The notes: a model not told the origin generated them from the sequence alone. A stretch of 64,000 bases of DNA from Anditalea andensis (GCF_000714815.1 NZ_JMIH01000024.1:62001-126000); one strand, 5' to 3'; shown: positions 23,848 through 33,765, numbered from the stretch's first letter. Translations and numbers: made by a program.

Positions 23848-26262
23848 ATGAGTACGTTCAAATCAAATACATTATTTTTCTTATTAATTTCGTTCATAAC
23901 CTTTGGTATGGTGCACATAGCATCTGCACAGGATGTTATAGAAGCGCTTCATGAAGAAGTAGAAGTGATGCGAGATGAATGGGGGATCAACCACATCTTT
24001 GCTAAAAATGAACATGACCTTTTCTTTACCCAAGGATATTTGGCCGCAAAGGACAGATTGTTTCAGTTTGAGATCTGGAGGAGACAGGCTACAGGTACAT
24101 TGGCTGAGATTTTGGGAGATAGGGAGTTAGACCGAGATATCGGAGTAAGGCTTTTTAAATTTAGAGGAACCAAAGAGCGGGAGCTGACCCATTATCACCC
24201 CAATGGTGTAGAAATAGTAGATGCTTTCGTAGAAGGAATCAATGCTTATATAGAAGAAGTAAGGAACAAACCAGAAAACCTTCCAATAGAATTTCATTTG
24301 CTAAATATCCTACCAGAGCCATGGACCTGGGAAGTGGTGATCTCCAGACATCAAGGTTTGCTGGAAAATGTAAAATTGGAACTGGATTATACCAGATCTA
24401 TTTATTTATTGGGAGAGGAAAAAGCCAAAGAAATCTTTTATTTCCATCCTTTTGAGCCTGACCTTACTATAGATGAATGTATATCTCGTGAACTTATATT
24501 CAAAGACATCATCGCTCCCTATGAAGCTTTCCGGTCACCCCTGATTTTTAGGCCGGAAGATATCATACCATCTGCACAGCGTGAGCAGCATGCTTATCAA
24601 GCCGCCAGTACAGAGGAAATGGCAATATTAAAAGATTTTTTAAATTATGAAAGATTTGCAATAGGTAGTAATAACTGGGTAATCAGCGGAGAACTATCAC
24701 AAAGTGGATATCCGATGATGGCCAATGATCCACATCGAAGACATGCCGTTCCTTCGCTGAGATACTGGGCGCATTTAAATGCTCCTGGGTGGAATGTGAT
24801 AGGAGCAGGCGAACCGGTTATTCCAGGAATATCTATAGGTCACAATGAGTATGGAGCATGGGGCCTTACCATATTTGAAACAGATAGTGAAGATCTGAGA
24901 ATATATGATATCAATCCCCAAAATCCGTATCAGTACCGGTATATGGAAGAATGGGTAGATATGAAGGTGATAAATGATACGGTATATGTAAAAGGGCAGG
25001 TTGATCCACTATTAATAGATCATTATTATACACATCATGGACCAGTGACATTTATAGACCGGGAATTAAACAAAGCAGTAGCCATACAGGCTGCGTGGCT
25101 GGAGGTAGGAGGGGCGCCTTATCTGGCCAGTCTCCGTATGGGACAGGCAGAAGATTGGGAGGGGTTTCGCGAAGCATGTGCTTATAACCATATCCCTGCC
25201 GAAAATATGGTATGGGCGGACCATGAAGGGAATATAGGCTGGCAGGCCACTGGAATAGCTCCTATCCGAGCGGGCTTTTCCGGTCTGGTGGCACTTCCGG
25301 GGGATGGAAGCAAAGAATGGGGAGGTTTTCTACCTATATTGGACAGGCCCCATGAAGTCAACCCCAGTATTGGATATATTGCTACAGCCAATGAGAATGT
25401 AACTGATATTACTTATGCCTATCCCAATACTTTGGGATTTGAATGGGCTGATGCTTTCCGAGGGGACCGGATCAGAGAGGTGCTTTCATCTGGTAAGAAA
25501 TTCACCTTGGAAGATATGGCTGCGCTACAGAATGATTATCTATCAATACCAGCCAGACAGCTGACGCCTTACCTTGCAAATCTGAATTTTGAGAACCTTA
25601 AAGTCCTATCTGCCCAGGAATCCCTTAAAGACTGGGACCATGTCCTGGATAAAAATTCGGTCGCGGCAGCAATATATGTAATGTGGGAAAGGATAGTGAG
25701 GGCTAAGGTCTTTGCCTTGACGGTACCAGAGGAGGCGAGACCCTATGTAGGTTCCGCGCAAATGACCAGGGTACTTCAGTGGATAGAAGAAGACCGCATA
25801 TTTGGGGAGGAGGGAAGAGATGGTGTTTTAAAAGAAAGTTTTGAAGATGCCATTGTGGCATTGGAGGAAAAACTTGGACCGGAAATGAAAGATTGGAGAT
25901 ATGGGCAAGAGGCGTATAAAAAAGCCCATATACGGCATCCTTTAAGCGCTGCAGTATCTTCTGCATACCATGACAAATTAGACGTGGGTCCGGTAGCCCG
26001 TGGAGGATATAGTTTTACGCCGAGTGCTAATGCCTATGGTGATAATAATACTACCGGAGCCTCATTTAGAATAATAGTAGATACCGCTGATTGGGAAAGT
26101 ACCATGGGCATAAACACTCCAGGTCAGAGCGGTGATCCAGAAAGTGAATTTTATAAAAATCTTTTTGAAAAATGGGCCGATGACGACTATTTTAAAGTCA
26201 GTTTTGATAAACAAGCCGTAGAAGATAAAGCAATTATAAAAGTGAAATATAGACCTCAATAA
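23848..26262 (+). CDS. Penicillin acylase family (S45) amidase
   Basis: An 804-residue secreted Ntn-hydrolase precursor. A signal peptide ends near IASAQ. The alpha region (about 30-270) includes MRDEWGINHIFAKNEHDLFF. The autoprocessing site is at G273-S274 in IGSNNWVISG, where S274 would become the N-terminal nucleophile of the beta chain. GEPVIPGISIGHNEYGAWGLT and the C-terminal SFRIIVDT and MGINTPGQSGDPESEFYKN are typical S45 stretches. It would cleave amides such as N-acyl compounds or acyl-homoserine lactones in the periplasm. The true substrate is not evident. It is a single gene with a hairpin after its stop. Confidence 0.92.
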   Translation: MSTFKSNTLFFLLISFITFGMVHIASAQDVIEALHEEVEVMRDEWGINHIFAKNEHDLFFTQGYLAAKDRLFQFEIWRRQATGTLAEILGDRELDRDIGVRLFKFRGTKERELTHYHPNGVEIVDAFVEGINAYIEEVRNKPENLPIEFHLLNILPEPWTWEVVISRHQGLLENVKLELDYTRSIYLLGEEKAKEIFYFHPFEPDLTIDECISRELIFKDIIAPYEAFRSPLIFRPEDIIPSAQREQHAYQAASTEEMAILKDFLNYERFAIGSNNWVISGELSQSGYPMMANDPHRRHAVPSLRYWAHLNAPGWNVIGAGEPVIPGISIGHNEYGAWGLTIFETDSEDLRIYDINPQNPYQYRYMEEWVDMKVINDTVYVKGQVDPLLIDHYYTHHGPVTFIDRELNKAVAIQAAWLEVGGAPYLASLRMGQAEDWEGFREACAYNHIPAENMVWADHEGNIGWQATGIAPIRAGFSGLVALPGDGSKEWGGFLPILDRPHEVNPSIGYIATANENVTDITYAYPNTLGFEWADAFRGDRIREVLSSGKKFTLEDMAALQNDYLSIPARQLTPYLANLNFENLKVLSAQESLKDWDHVLDKNSVAAAIYVMWERIVRAKVFALTVPEEARPYVGSAQMTRVLQWIEEDRIFGEEGRDGVLKESFEDAIVALEEKLGPEMKDWRYGQEAYKKAHIRHPLSAAVSSAYHDKLDVGPVARGGYSFTPSANAYGDNNTTGASFRIIVDTADWESTMGINTPGQSGDPESEFYKNLFEKWADDDYFKVSFDKQAVEDKAIIKVKYRPQ

Positions 26263-26264
26263 AA

Positions 26265-26289
26265 AGTGGCCGGCGATACGCCTGCCACT
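26265..26289. terminator. Hairpin between convergent genes
   Basis: AGTGGC (26265-26270) pairs with GCCACT (26284-26289), with an inner GGCG/GCC pairing. It lies directly after the penicillin-acylase stop and 20 bases before the end of the convergent lipoprotein gene. A T run follows 9 bases later. Confidence 0.55.
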
Positions 26290-26309
26290 GATATAAGCCT
26301 TTTTATATA

Positions 26310-27098
26310 TTATTTTGAATGAATCATTTTGTTCAACTTAGGAAGTTTATTGAACTTTCTAAGTTTATCCTTGCGGCTGTCAGGTCCAGTCGAATCCTCG
26401 TTTTGAATATAAATGACTAAGAAGCCATCTTCATCCTGTGTAAGTCCCAAAATTACCTCTTCGTTTCCAAAAAATATAAACTCTTCCTCATCACCGAGCA
26501 GCTCATACCGTTGGAAAAGGAAATCGATTAAATTTAATAATTCAGCCTCAGTCTGAATATTTAAAAACACATAAGACATATCATATAAGGTATTAGGGAA
26601 TAGATAAGCTATGCCAATGATGAAGGGATTTTCTCCTCGGAAAACTAAGGAAAGATCATCTTCTCCTAAAAAAGATCTGGTTTCGTTTGTCCTTATAAAA
26701 GTTTTATTCTGCCCAAAATTAAATAAAGGTTCCCTATAGAGAAAATTGGTAGGATTTACAGTCACTTCACATTCCGCCGAAAATAAACGGTCTGCTGTCA
26801 AGACTGTCACTGTAGTACTCCCCACCCTTAATCCGGTCACCGTGCCGTCGTTACTTACTTCCGCTATTGCAGGATTTGATGTTTCCCATATAAAATCGGA
26901 GGGTGAATATCCGTCTCTGATAAAAGTGGCATCTAATCGAAATGTATTTTCAAAATCTATATCGATAGTAGTATGGCTTATCGTTATGTTTTCATCCTGT
27001 GGATCTTCTTTTCCGCAGGAAAACATAATCAACGATACCAGTAATATCAGTGAATTAAGGACTGTCTTCGTCATGTCTTTTTTTATGGTGTGAATCAA
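26310..27098 (-). CDS. Lipoprotein with bacterial Ig-like (Big_2) domain
   Basis: A 262-residue protein. The lipobox LIMFSC near residues 25-30 marks a lipoprotein signal. A start at the internal ATG (27074, MTKTVLN) would give a more usual signal length. Residues about 37-115 form a Big_2 domain: ENITISHTTIDIDFENTF, then WETSNPAIAEVSNDGTVTGLRVGSTTVTV. The rest has no match that I recognise and ends in a basic tail. It is probably surface- or periplasm-anchored. It converges with the penicillin-acylase gene. Confidence 0.8.
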   Translation of the reverse strand: MIHTIKKDMTKTVLNSLILLVSLIMFSCGKEDPQDENITISHTTIDIDFENTFRLDATFIRDGYSPSDFIWETSNPAIAEVSNDGTVTGLRVGSTTVTVLTADRLFSAECEVTVNPTNFLYREPLFNFGQNKTFIRTNETRSFLGEDDLSLVFRGENPFIIGIAYLFPNTLYDMSYVFLNIQTEAELLNLIDFLFQRYELLGDEEEFIFFGNEEVILGLTQDEDGFLVIYIQNEDSTGPDSRKDKLRKFNKLPKLNKMIHSK

Positions 27099-27252
27099 AC
27101 TATTAAAAGTAGCTAATAAGCCTGTTTAAAACAATAAATAGTTTTCACGAACTTAACTTTATTTGCCTTTGCTATAATCTGGGTCCGTTAATATTGGAGT
27201 ATGGGGGATTATTCTGTAAATTATAGTGTAATTTGAACTAGCACAGCAATAT

Positions 27253-27825
27253 ATGAAATCCGAAAAAGAAAAAATGCTAAATGGAGAGCTTTATGATCCT
27301 TTAGCTCCTGATTTGGTAGATGAAAGAATAAAAACTAGACTTCTGTTAAAAGCGCTGAACGATGGCAGGGAAGATCAGCCTGATGAAAGAACGGGTATAA
27401 TAAAACAACTGATGCCGAATGCTAAAGAAGATCTTTGGCTCCAGCCTCCTTTTTTCTGTGATTATGGCAGTAACATTTATACAGGTAATAAGGTGTTTTT
27501 TAATTTCAACTGTGTTGTGCTGGATGTGATGAAGGTTGATATTGGAGATAGGGCCCTGTTTGGTCCCAATGTTCAGATTTATACTGCCACTCACCCGTTG
27601 GATCATCATGAACGAGCTTCTGGATTAGAATATGCAAAGGCTATATCCATAGGAAAAGACGTCTGGATAGGTGGGAGTGCAGTTATTTGTCCAGGGGTAT
27701 CCATCGGGGACCGTACCATCATAGGTGCAGGAAGTGTGGTTACCAGAGATATCCCTGCAGACGTATTTGCAGCAGGCAATCCCTGTAAAGTAATCAGGAA
27801 ATTAAATGAGGGAGGAAATTGTTAA
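27253..27825 (+). CDS. Sugar O-acetyltransferase (maltose O-acetyltransferase type)
   Basis: A 190-residue left-handed beta-helix acetyltransferase of the Maa/NodL/LacA group. An N-terminal helical cap (MLNGELYDPLAPDLVDER) is followed by hexapeptide repeats. The catalytic histidine is in YTATHPLD. WIGGSAVICPGVSIGDRTIIGAGSVVTRDI forms the acetyl-CoA-binding coils. It would transfer acetyl from acetyl-CoA to a sugar hydroxyl in the cytoplasm. It is a single gene divergent from the lipoprotein gene. The acceptor sugar cannot be inferred from its neighbours. Confidence 0.92.
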   Translation: MKSEKEKMLNGELYDPLAPDLVDERIKTRLLLKALNDGREDQPDERTGIIKQLMPNAKEDLWLQPPFFCDYGSNIYTGNKVFFNFNCVVLDVMKVDIGDRALFGPNVQIYTATHPLDHHERASGLEYAKAISIGKDVWIGGSAVICPGVSIGDRTIIGAGSVVTRDIPADVFAAGNPCKVIRKLNEGGNC

Positions 27826-27952
27826 AAAAAATATATCCAAATCGTTTCTTGATTATTTGATGTTTTAAACAAATATTAATTCATTACTGAATATTACAAT
27901 TTGATGACTAAGTGTATCCCGGTCTTCTTAATAATACTTACAGTTATTTAAA

Positions 27953-28714
27953 TTAGATCTGTGAGAATTCTGCAGGTATCAGGAATATGCTATGGATTTT
28001 TGAAACGGTATCTTTATATTCTGGAAGGCTGCTAAGGGATTTCCAGTCAGGATGTCCGCCAAATTTTTTCCAATTTTCTCTATGAGCTTCTATATTGGGA
28101 GCGGTGACCAAATAAGTCAGATTGGGCATATGAGCGCCTATTATAGTCTCGCCAAAAAAAACCGGCTGTAATCCCACTTCCCTGAAAATATCTATTTCAC
28201 CTCCTTCATTGAACATCTTGATTTTTTGCTGAGAAAATTTTTCACTGTGGCTTTCATAGATCCTTAATTCAAAAATTCTTTCAGCCCTATCCGGTATTTC
28301 CATAAACGGAAGATGTGAAAATGCCCGCAGGAGGGAGCTTTCCACCCTGGTATACGCCGGAGCTGTGAAAGGAGCTTCCAAATGTGCTTTACCAGCTTTT
28401 TGATGGGATTCTTCTTGTAGGAAATGTCGTTGTACTGCGTCGTATTGCTCCAATGTCTTATATGGTATGACCACGTAAAGTTTGAGTTGATCACTTTTTT
28501 CCATTTCATTAAAAACCCCTACAGCAGGTATGCCCATTTTATTAAAGGTAGGAATGGCTGCAGTTTTAAAATAAGAAGTTAAAGATTGAAGCTGATCAGC
28601 TGAAGAAAGCGTATATGTCCTTATTTCATAATATTCTTGGTCAGGCTGCTGTGCGTGAGCAAATGGAAAAGTTAAGATCAGAAGGAAAATGCTTAGAAAA
28701 TGTTTTGCATTCAT
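27953..28714 (-). CDS. Secreted NIPSNAP family protein
   Basis: A 253-residue protein with a signal peptide (cleavage after FAHAQ) and two NIPSNAP domains. The first starts YYEIRTYTLSSADQLQSL and the second IFELRIYESHSEKFSQQKI. Both begin with the family's E-[IL]-R-x-Y motif. The ferredoxin-like alpha/beta fold is known, but the biochemical role in bacteria is not. Periplasmic location is inferred from the signal. It is a single gene, divergent from the Gfo/Idh/MocA operon. Confidence 0.88.
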   Translation of the reverse strand: MNAKHFLSIFLLILTFPFAHAQQPDQEYYEIRTYTLSSADQLQSLTSYFKTAAIPTFNKMGIPAVGVFNEMEKSDQLKLYVVIPYKTLEQYDAVQRHFLQEESHQKAGKAHLEAPFTAPAYTRVESSLLRAFSHLPFMEIPDRAERIFELRIYESHSEKFSQQKIKMFNEGGEIDIFREVGLQPVFFGETIIGAHMPNLTYLVTAPNIEAHRENWKKFGGHPDWKSLSSLPEYKDTVSKIHSIFLIPAEFSQI

Positions 28715-29120
28715 ACTGTTAGGTAATAGTTTTTAAAAGTTTGAAATATGACTTTGCCACTTGAATATAATAGAATAAATGCTAGTGGGAGCTATGGTAA
28801 AGTTATTGAAGCTAATGTACATAATCTAATATAATCTGGTTTTTATTATGACATCAACAGCCTCTACCTTGTTTAAGTAATAGCGTCCGGAATAAACGAT
28901 AAAAATATATTTTCTGATAGGATTACAATCGAAATATATTTGCTTTTAAAGAATATTAATAATATTGATTATTACCAAATGAAATTTCGGTAAAACTATA
29001 CTCCTTTAAACTAGGATTAATACCTATTGTGTAAAAATAAATTCCTATTTGTGCTTTTTTAAAAAATTTACTTATCTTTTTCAATTAATAAAAAAAATAT
29101 AATAAGTGTCAGTCGTAGAT
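28715..29120. other. Divergent AT-rich intergenic region
   Basis: 406 bases between the NIPSNAP gene and the Gfo/Idh/MocA operon. A -7-like TATATTTG is at 28935-28942 but lacks an upstream TTG at normal spacing. No open frame of interest was seen. Confidence 0.4.
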
Positions 29121-30467
29121 ATGAAAAACAATAGACGGGTATTCCTCAAAAAACTTAGTCTCACCGGATTGGCCGCAAGTTTAAACCCGTTAGCATATGC
29201 GGGCGAAAAAGCGGAACCTCATCTATTAGGAAGATCTAATATTGAAGTTTTATCAAATGCCAAAACCCTAAAATTAGCATTAATAGGTGCCGGTATAATG
29301 GGAAGAGAAGATACCAAAACTGCTCTGATGCATCAAGGCATAGACCTTATGGCAGTATGTGACTTATATGATGGGAGGCTGGCACGAGCCAAAGCAGAAT
29401 GGGGAGACCATCTCATATTGACCAAAGATTATAAAGAAATACTAAATAACAAGGAAATAGATGTAGTGATCATCGCTACTCCTGACCATTGGCACAAAGA
29501 AATCAGTGTAGCCGCTCTGGCTGCTGGCAAGCATGTATATTGTGAAAAGCCTATGGTCCATTCAGTAAAAGAAGGACAGGAGGTAATAGATGCTTGGAAG
29601 AAATCGGGAAAAATCTACATGGTAGGCAGTCAGGGCATATCTTCTTTAGGTAATGAAAAGGCCAAAGAACTATTAGCTGCTGGGGTTATAGGTGATATCA
29701 ACTATGCGGAAGGATTTTGGGCTAGACATTCACCAGAAGGGGCATGGCAGTATGAAGTGCCTTTGGACGGTACCCCTGAAACGGTGGATTGGAAAACCTA
29801 TATTGCTAATACAAAAGACAGGCCCTTTGATCCGCTACGTTTTTTCAGGTGGAGAAATTATCTGGATTATGGTACGGGCATGTCAGGTGACTTATTTGTG
29901 CATTTATTTTCCAGTTTGCACTTTATCACGGACTCTAAAGGTCCTAATAAGGTTTCCTCAATGGGAGGACTCCGGTATTGGGAAGATGGTCGGGAAGTGC
30001 CGGATGTTCTTCTGGGCATGTTTGATTACCCCCGCACAGAAGAGCATGCAGCTTTTAACCTGTCACTGCGCTGCAATTTTGTGGATGGGACTTCGGGCAC
30101 TACTTATCTAAAAATAGTAGGTAGTAATGGTTCCATGGATGTCAAATGGGACGAAGTGGTGGTAAAGACCAATAGACAGGGACCTTCAGATGATCCTTTC
30201 TTAGAAGAACAGGCCAGATTGAGAGGTAATGAAGGGCGGAAAAAAATCCTCCCTCCAAACGAAACCGTATATGCAGCTGAAAGAGGTTACAAAGGGGCAC
30301 ACTTTGATCATTTCGCCAATTTCTTTCATGCTATAAGAGAAAACGGCAGAGTGGTCCAAGATCCCGAGTTTGCATTCAGGGCAGCAGCTCCGGCTTTACT
30401 CTGTAACGACAGTTATTTTCAGGATAAATTTATAAAATGGGACCCAATAAAAATGAAAGTTGTATGA
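29121..30467 (+). CDS. Tat-exported Gfo/Idh/MocA family oxidoreductase
   Basis: About 448 residues from ATG 29121; an upstream in-frame GTG at 29106 is less likely. The N terminus NNRRVFLKKLSLTGLAASL is a twin-arginine signal, so the folded, cofactor-loaded enzyme would be exported. The Rossmann motif IGAGIMGRED is followed by ATPDHWHKEISVAALAAGKHVYCEKP (written here as family hallmarks around EKP). The dinucleotide-dependent reaction is probably on a sugar or glycoside. It is the first gene of a three-gene operon with two DUF1080 lipoproteins, and the four-base overlap (30464-30467) shows tight coupling. Context suggests oxidation of glycosides at C3 before cleavage, by inference. Confidence 0.88.
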   Translation: MKNNRRVFLKKLSLTGLAASLNPLAYAGEKAEPHLLGRSNIEVLSNAKTLKLALIGAGIMGREDTKTALMHQGIDLMAVCDLYDGRLARAKAEWGDHLILTKDYKEILNNKEIDVVIIATPDHWHKEISVAALAAGKHVYCEKPMVHSVKEGQEVIDAWKKSGKIYMVGSQGISSLGNEKAKELLAAGVIGDINYAEGFWARHSPEGAWQYEVPLDGTPETVDWKTYIANTKDRPFDPLRFFRWRNYLDYGTGMSGDLFVHLFSSLHFITDSKGPNKVSSMGGLRYWEDGREVPDVLLGMFDYPRTEEHAAFNLSLRCNFVDGTSGTTYLKIVGSNGSMDVKWDEVVVKTNRQGPSDDPFLEEQARLRGNEGRKKILPPNETVYAAERGYKGAHFDHFANFFHAIRENGRVVQDPEFAFRAAAPALLCNDSYFQDKFIKWDPIKMKVV

Positions 30468-31231
30468 AAATGAATAACCTGAATAAAATATTAGCATCAG
30501 CACTGATTATTACGATAGTGTCAACTGCATGTAATGAGGGAAAAGGTACTGCTGACCAGGCCGCTGCTGAACCTACCTTCCAGGACAATACGCTGACTGA
30601 TGCTCAGAAGGCTGAAGGGTGGAAGCTCTTATTTGATGGTCAAAATTTAGACGGTTGGAGAGGTTATAACCAGGAAAATTTACCAGAAAGTTGGGTAGTA
30701 GAAGAAGGTACCCTCAAATCTCTGGGAGAAGGGGGAGATATAGGGGGAGATATTGTATATGATCTCCAGGAATTTGGAAATTTTGAACTATCGTTGGACT
30801 GGAAGATTGAGGAAGGCGGTAACAGCGGAATCTTTTATCATATAGTCGAAGGTGATCAATATGAGACGGCATACCATACTGCGCCAGAATTTCAATTGAT
30901 AGATCAGGAGGGATTTCCTGAAAAATTAGAGCCTTGGCAATCTTTAGGTGGAGATTACGGTATGTATGATCCTGACTATGAAGAGGCCATGAAGCCTGCA
31001 GGTTTATGGAATAATGCCAGGATAATATTTTCTGAAAATAAAGTTGAATACTATTTGAATGGCAAAAAAACAGTGGAATTTCAGCCTTGGTCAGAGGATT
31101 GGAGACAGCGAAAGGAAGAAGGTAAATGGAAGGATTTCCCTGATTATGGAGAGGCCAGGTCAGGACTCATCGGCCTTCAGGATCACGGCAGTTTTATTTG
31201 GTTTAAAAACATCAAAATTAGAGAATTATGA
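30464..31231 (+). CDS. DUF1080 (3-keto-disaccharide hydrolase-like) lipoprotein
   Basis: About 255 residues from ATG 30464, which overlaps the stop of the oxidoreductase. A lipobox (VSTAC) gives a lipoprotein signal. The DUF1080 beta-jellyroll covers most of the rest: WKLLFDGQNLDGWRGYN, then ELSLDWKIEEGGNSGIFYH and a C-terminal GLIGLQDHGSFIWFKNIKIREL. The fold resembles concanavalin-like lectin/glucanases. Members of this family act on 3-keto-glycosides or related glycans. It would work in the periplasm or on the surface together with the upstream oxidoreductase. It overlaps the next gene by four bases. Confidence 0.9.
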   Translation: MKMNNLNKILASALIITIVSTACNEGKGTADQAAAEPTFQDNTLTDAQKAEGWKLLFDGQNLDGWRGYNQENLPESWVVEEGTLKSLGEGGDIGGDIVYDLQEFGNFELSLDWKIEEGGNSGIFYHIVEGDQYETAYHTAPEFQLIDQEGFPEKLEPWQSLGGDYGMYDPDYEEAMKPAGLWNNARIIFSENKVEYYLNGKKTVEFQPWSEDWRQRKEEGKWKDFPDYGEARSGLIGLQDHGSFIWFKNIKIREL

Positions 31232-31839
31232 TATCATCGATAAGAACAATATCTTTGGCGCTGCTTGTCGCTGCTGGTTCAAGCTGTCAGGAATCTACTG
31301 AAACGGAAGAAACAATGCTTTTTAATGGTAAAGATCTCAGTGGCTGGCAGATATATGGCACAGAAAAATGGTATGTGGAGGATGGTCTTCTGGTTTCAGA
31401 AAGTGGTCCTGATAAAGAATACGGATATTTGGGTACGGATGAAGCATTTAAAAACTTCGAACTTACACTTGACTTCAAGCAAGAAGCAGATGGCAACAGT
31501 GGTGTTTTTTTCCGGTCTACAGTAGAAGGTACCACGGTTTCAGGATGGCAGGTAGAGGTGGCACCTCCGGGGCTCCATACAGGAGGAATCTATGAATCAT
31601 ATGGAAGAGGGTGGCTGATCCAGCCGGAAAATGAAAGGGCCTTAAAATTTGGAGACTGGAATACTATGAAGATTAGGGTCCATGATGATCATGTGGTCAC
31701 CTGGTTAAATGGAGAGGAAATGGTAAACATCACCGACCAAAAGATCGGAGAAGGTGAAGGTGGGATTGCTCTTCAGATTCATGACGGTGGTGGTATTAAA
31801 GTATATTGGAAAGATATTCGGATCAAGAATTTAGATTGA
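31228..31839 (+). CDS. DUF1080 lipoprotein, second copy
   Basis: A 203-residue lipoprotein (lipobox AGSSC) with a shorter DUF1080 domain: MLFNGKDLSGWQIYGTEKW, then TLDFKQEADGNSGVFFRS and a C-terminal GGIALQIHDGGGIKVYWKDI. It shares the fold and key N-S-G-[IV]-F motif with the preceding protein but is about 50 residues shorter, so it is a diverged paralogue rather than a fresh duplication. It is the last gene of the three-gene operon and is followed by a strong terminator. Confidence 0.9.
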   Translation: MISSIRTISLALLVAAGSSCQESTETEETMLFNGKDLSGWQIYGTEKWYVEDGLLVSESGPDKEYGYLGTDEAFKNFELTLDFKQEADGNSGVFFRSTVEGTTVSGWQVEVAPPGLHTGGIYESYGRGWLIQPENERALKFGDWNTMKIRVHDDHVVTWLNGEEMVNITDQKIGEGEGGIALQIHDGGGIKVYWKDIRIKNLD

Positions 31840-31841
31840 AT

Positions 31842-31878
31842 AAACAAAAAAAGGCAATGACATTGCCTTTTTTTGTTT
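31842..31878 (+). terminator. Intrinsic terminator of the Gfo/DUF1080 operon
   Basis: A near-perfect inverted repeat whose left arm ends GGCAATG (31853-31859) and right arm starts CATTGCC (31861-31867). It is extended by complementary A and T runs, giving a GC core followed by seven T. It begins three bases after the stop codon. Confidence 0.9.
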
Positions 31879-31976
31879 ATTCTTATTTAAAGTCCATTTC
31901 ACTCTACACGATATAATTATTGGGCGTATTTGGATAAAATTTTGTTTCTTTGCGTACTGTCCAAAAAACTAAGTAA

Positions 31977-33116
31977 ATGTCCAAATTTGATGATATAAGA
32001 CCTTTTTATGATACTGAAGTAAATGATGCGCTGCGTAAAGTGGCTCGTGATCCTATTATGAAGGCGGTCATGAATTTTACTTTTCCCGATATGACAGATG
32101 AAGAATGGATCCAACAGTTGTATAAGACTCATTCTATTCGGGATTTTCAGATCAATTTTATTTACCATGCCATCAATATGGTATTAAACAAAAGTTCAGA
32201 TGGCCTCACTACCTCGGGGTTTGAAAATTTAAAACCAAACACCGCTTACCTTTTTATTTCCAATCATAGGGATATAATTCTCGATACTTCTTTATTAAAC
32301 TATTCTCTTTACAAAAATGGATTTAAGATGACCACATCAGCCATAGGAGACAATTTGGTGAAAAATCCTTTCTTGCTTACTCTTTCCAGGGTAACCCGAA
32401 ATTTTATTGTCAAAAGGGGATTGCCATCAAGAGAACTGCTGGAAAGCTCAAAGTTGATGTCAGAATTTATAAAGGATTCGATCATGCATGAAAATAGATC
32501 TGTATGGATGGCGCAACGTGAGGGCCGAACTAAAGATGGAAATGATGCTACACACAAAGGGGTGCTGAAGATGATTGCTATGGCTAAGGATGGCATGACT
32601 GATATGGAATATTTCAAAAGGTTGAAGATAGTACCCGTATCCATTTCGTACGAATTAGACCCTACAGATATCCTAAAAATGCCCGAACTCTTGGCCAGAT
32701 CAAAAACAGAACCATATGTAAAAAACCCAAATGAAGACTTTGTCACACTTAGGAGTGGGATAATGGGCCAAAAAAAAGGCATTCATATCCATGTAGGTAA
32801 AGTATTGGACGATGAAATAGATGACATTGTACTAAAGCATCCTTCTACAAACAAACAGCTTCAGGCATTGTGTGATATAATAGATGAAGTCATTCATGCT
32901 AATTATCGTTTGTGGCCTACCAATTATATAGCACACGACCTCCTTTATCAGTCTAATCAATACAATACTTATTATACAGCAGACGAAAAGGAAGCATTTG
33001 AGAAGCGCTTATATGAAGGAGTGGATACTTCAGATGAAATGGCAGTCAAACATTTTTTAGCCATGTATGCAAATCCGGTGACGAACCAAACGGCTTTAAA
33101 AACCTCACAGGCTTAG
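31977..33116 (+). CDS. Glycerol-phosphate/lysophosphatidate-type acyltransferase
   Basis: A 379-residue protein of the LPLAT (PlsC-like) superfamily. The acyltransferase motif is FISNHRDIILDTSLLN, followed by NFIVKRGLPSRELLESS and the substrate-binding MAQREGRTKDGND. It would acylate a glycerolipid intermediate at the inner face of the membrane. The N-terminal 80 and C-terminal 80 residues lie outside the catalytic core and match the longer Bacteroidota members only. No membrane segment is clear. It is a single gene. Confidence 0.85.
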   Translation: MSKFDDIRPFYDTEVNDALRKVARDPIMKAVMNFTFPDMTDEEWIQQLYKTHSIRDFQINFIYHAINMVLNKSSDGLTTSGFENLKPNTAYLFISNHRDIILDTSLLNYSLYKNGFKMTTSAIGDNLVKNPFLLTLSRVTRNFIVKRGLPSRELLESSKLMSEFIKDSIMHENRSVWMAQREGRTKDGNDATHKGVLKMIAMAKDGMTDMEYFKRLKIVPVSISYELDPTDILKMPELLARSKTEPYVKNPNEDFVTLRSGIMGQKKGIHIHVGKVLDDEIDDIVLKHPSTNKQLQALCDIIDEVIHANYRLWPTNYIAHDLLYQSNQYNTYYTADEKEAFEKRLYEGVDTSDEMAVKHFLAMYANPVTNQTALKTSQA

Positions 33117-33765
33117 CATATGTCTTTATTATCTGTTTTGCAGGATATATAATCTGCCTGAAGACCATATCCCATAAGACAGGGAAGTATTATAATATTG
33201 ATTATACATAATCAGAGGCAGAGTAACATATTGATTATATCGAGTTATCCATTAACCGAATGTAGGAGCATATCATGTTATTCGAAATAATAATCAAAAC
33301 TCCGGCTATCAACCATATATGGTGATACCTTTATCCTTATAGCTATACAGGTATAAAAAAATGGGAGCCTTATTCATTCACTAACCTTATGCTGGTCACA
33401 AAGCCATATTGGAATTGATGTCTGGGGTGATTTTTACCCATACAATACTTGACTACTACTGCATGGGGTGGCACCGCTACAACGAGTACACTTTAAATAA
33501 AAATCCATGACAGGATCAATACACATAGAGGAGCATGAGTTTTCAGAAAGAAACAAATAACAAAGTATTCAATACCTTAAAGTATGGCAGCTACTATTAG
33601 ATGAAAGGTCCAACCAAGAGCCATTGGAACCATAAGCTAGCCTAAATCCTGCACATGATGGTAAAAGTATCGATCATTATTGGATGTATATTCTATCCAA
33701 CCTTATTATCGGAAAATCAGGTTCTAACTTTCTCTTTTTGTTTAATTCTAGATGATGATAACTCT
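33117..33765. other. Gene-free stretch, possibly decayed sequence
   Basis: 649 bases without an open frame of useful length. A short repeat, ATATTGATTATA, occurs twice near 33195 and 33229. Base composition is somewhat higher in GC than other spacers here, which would fit an eroded gene, but no recognisable protein fragment was found. Confidence 0.4.
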
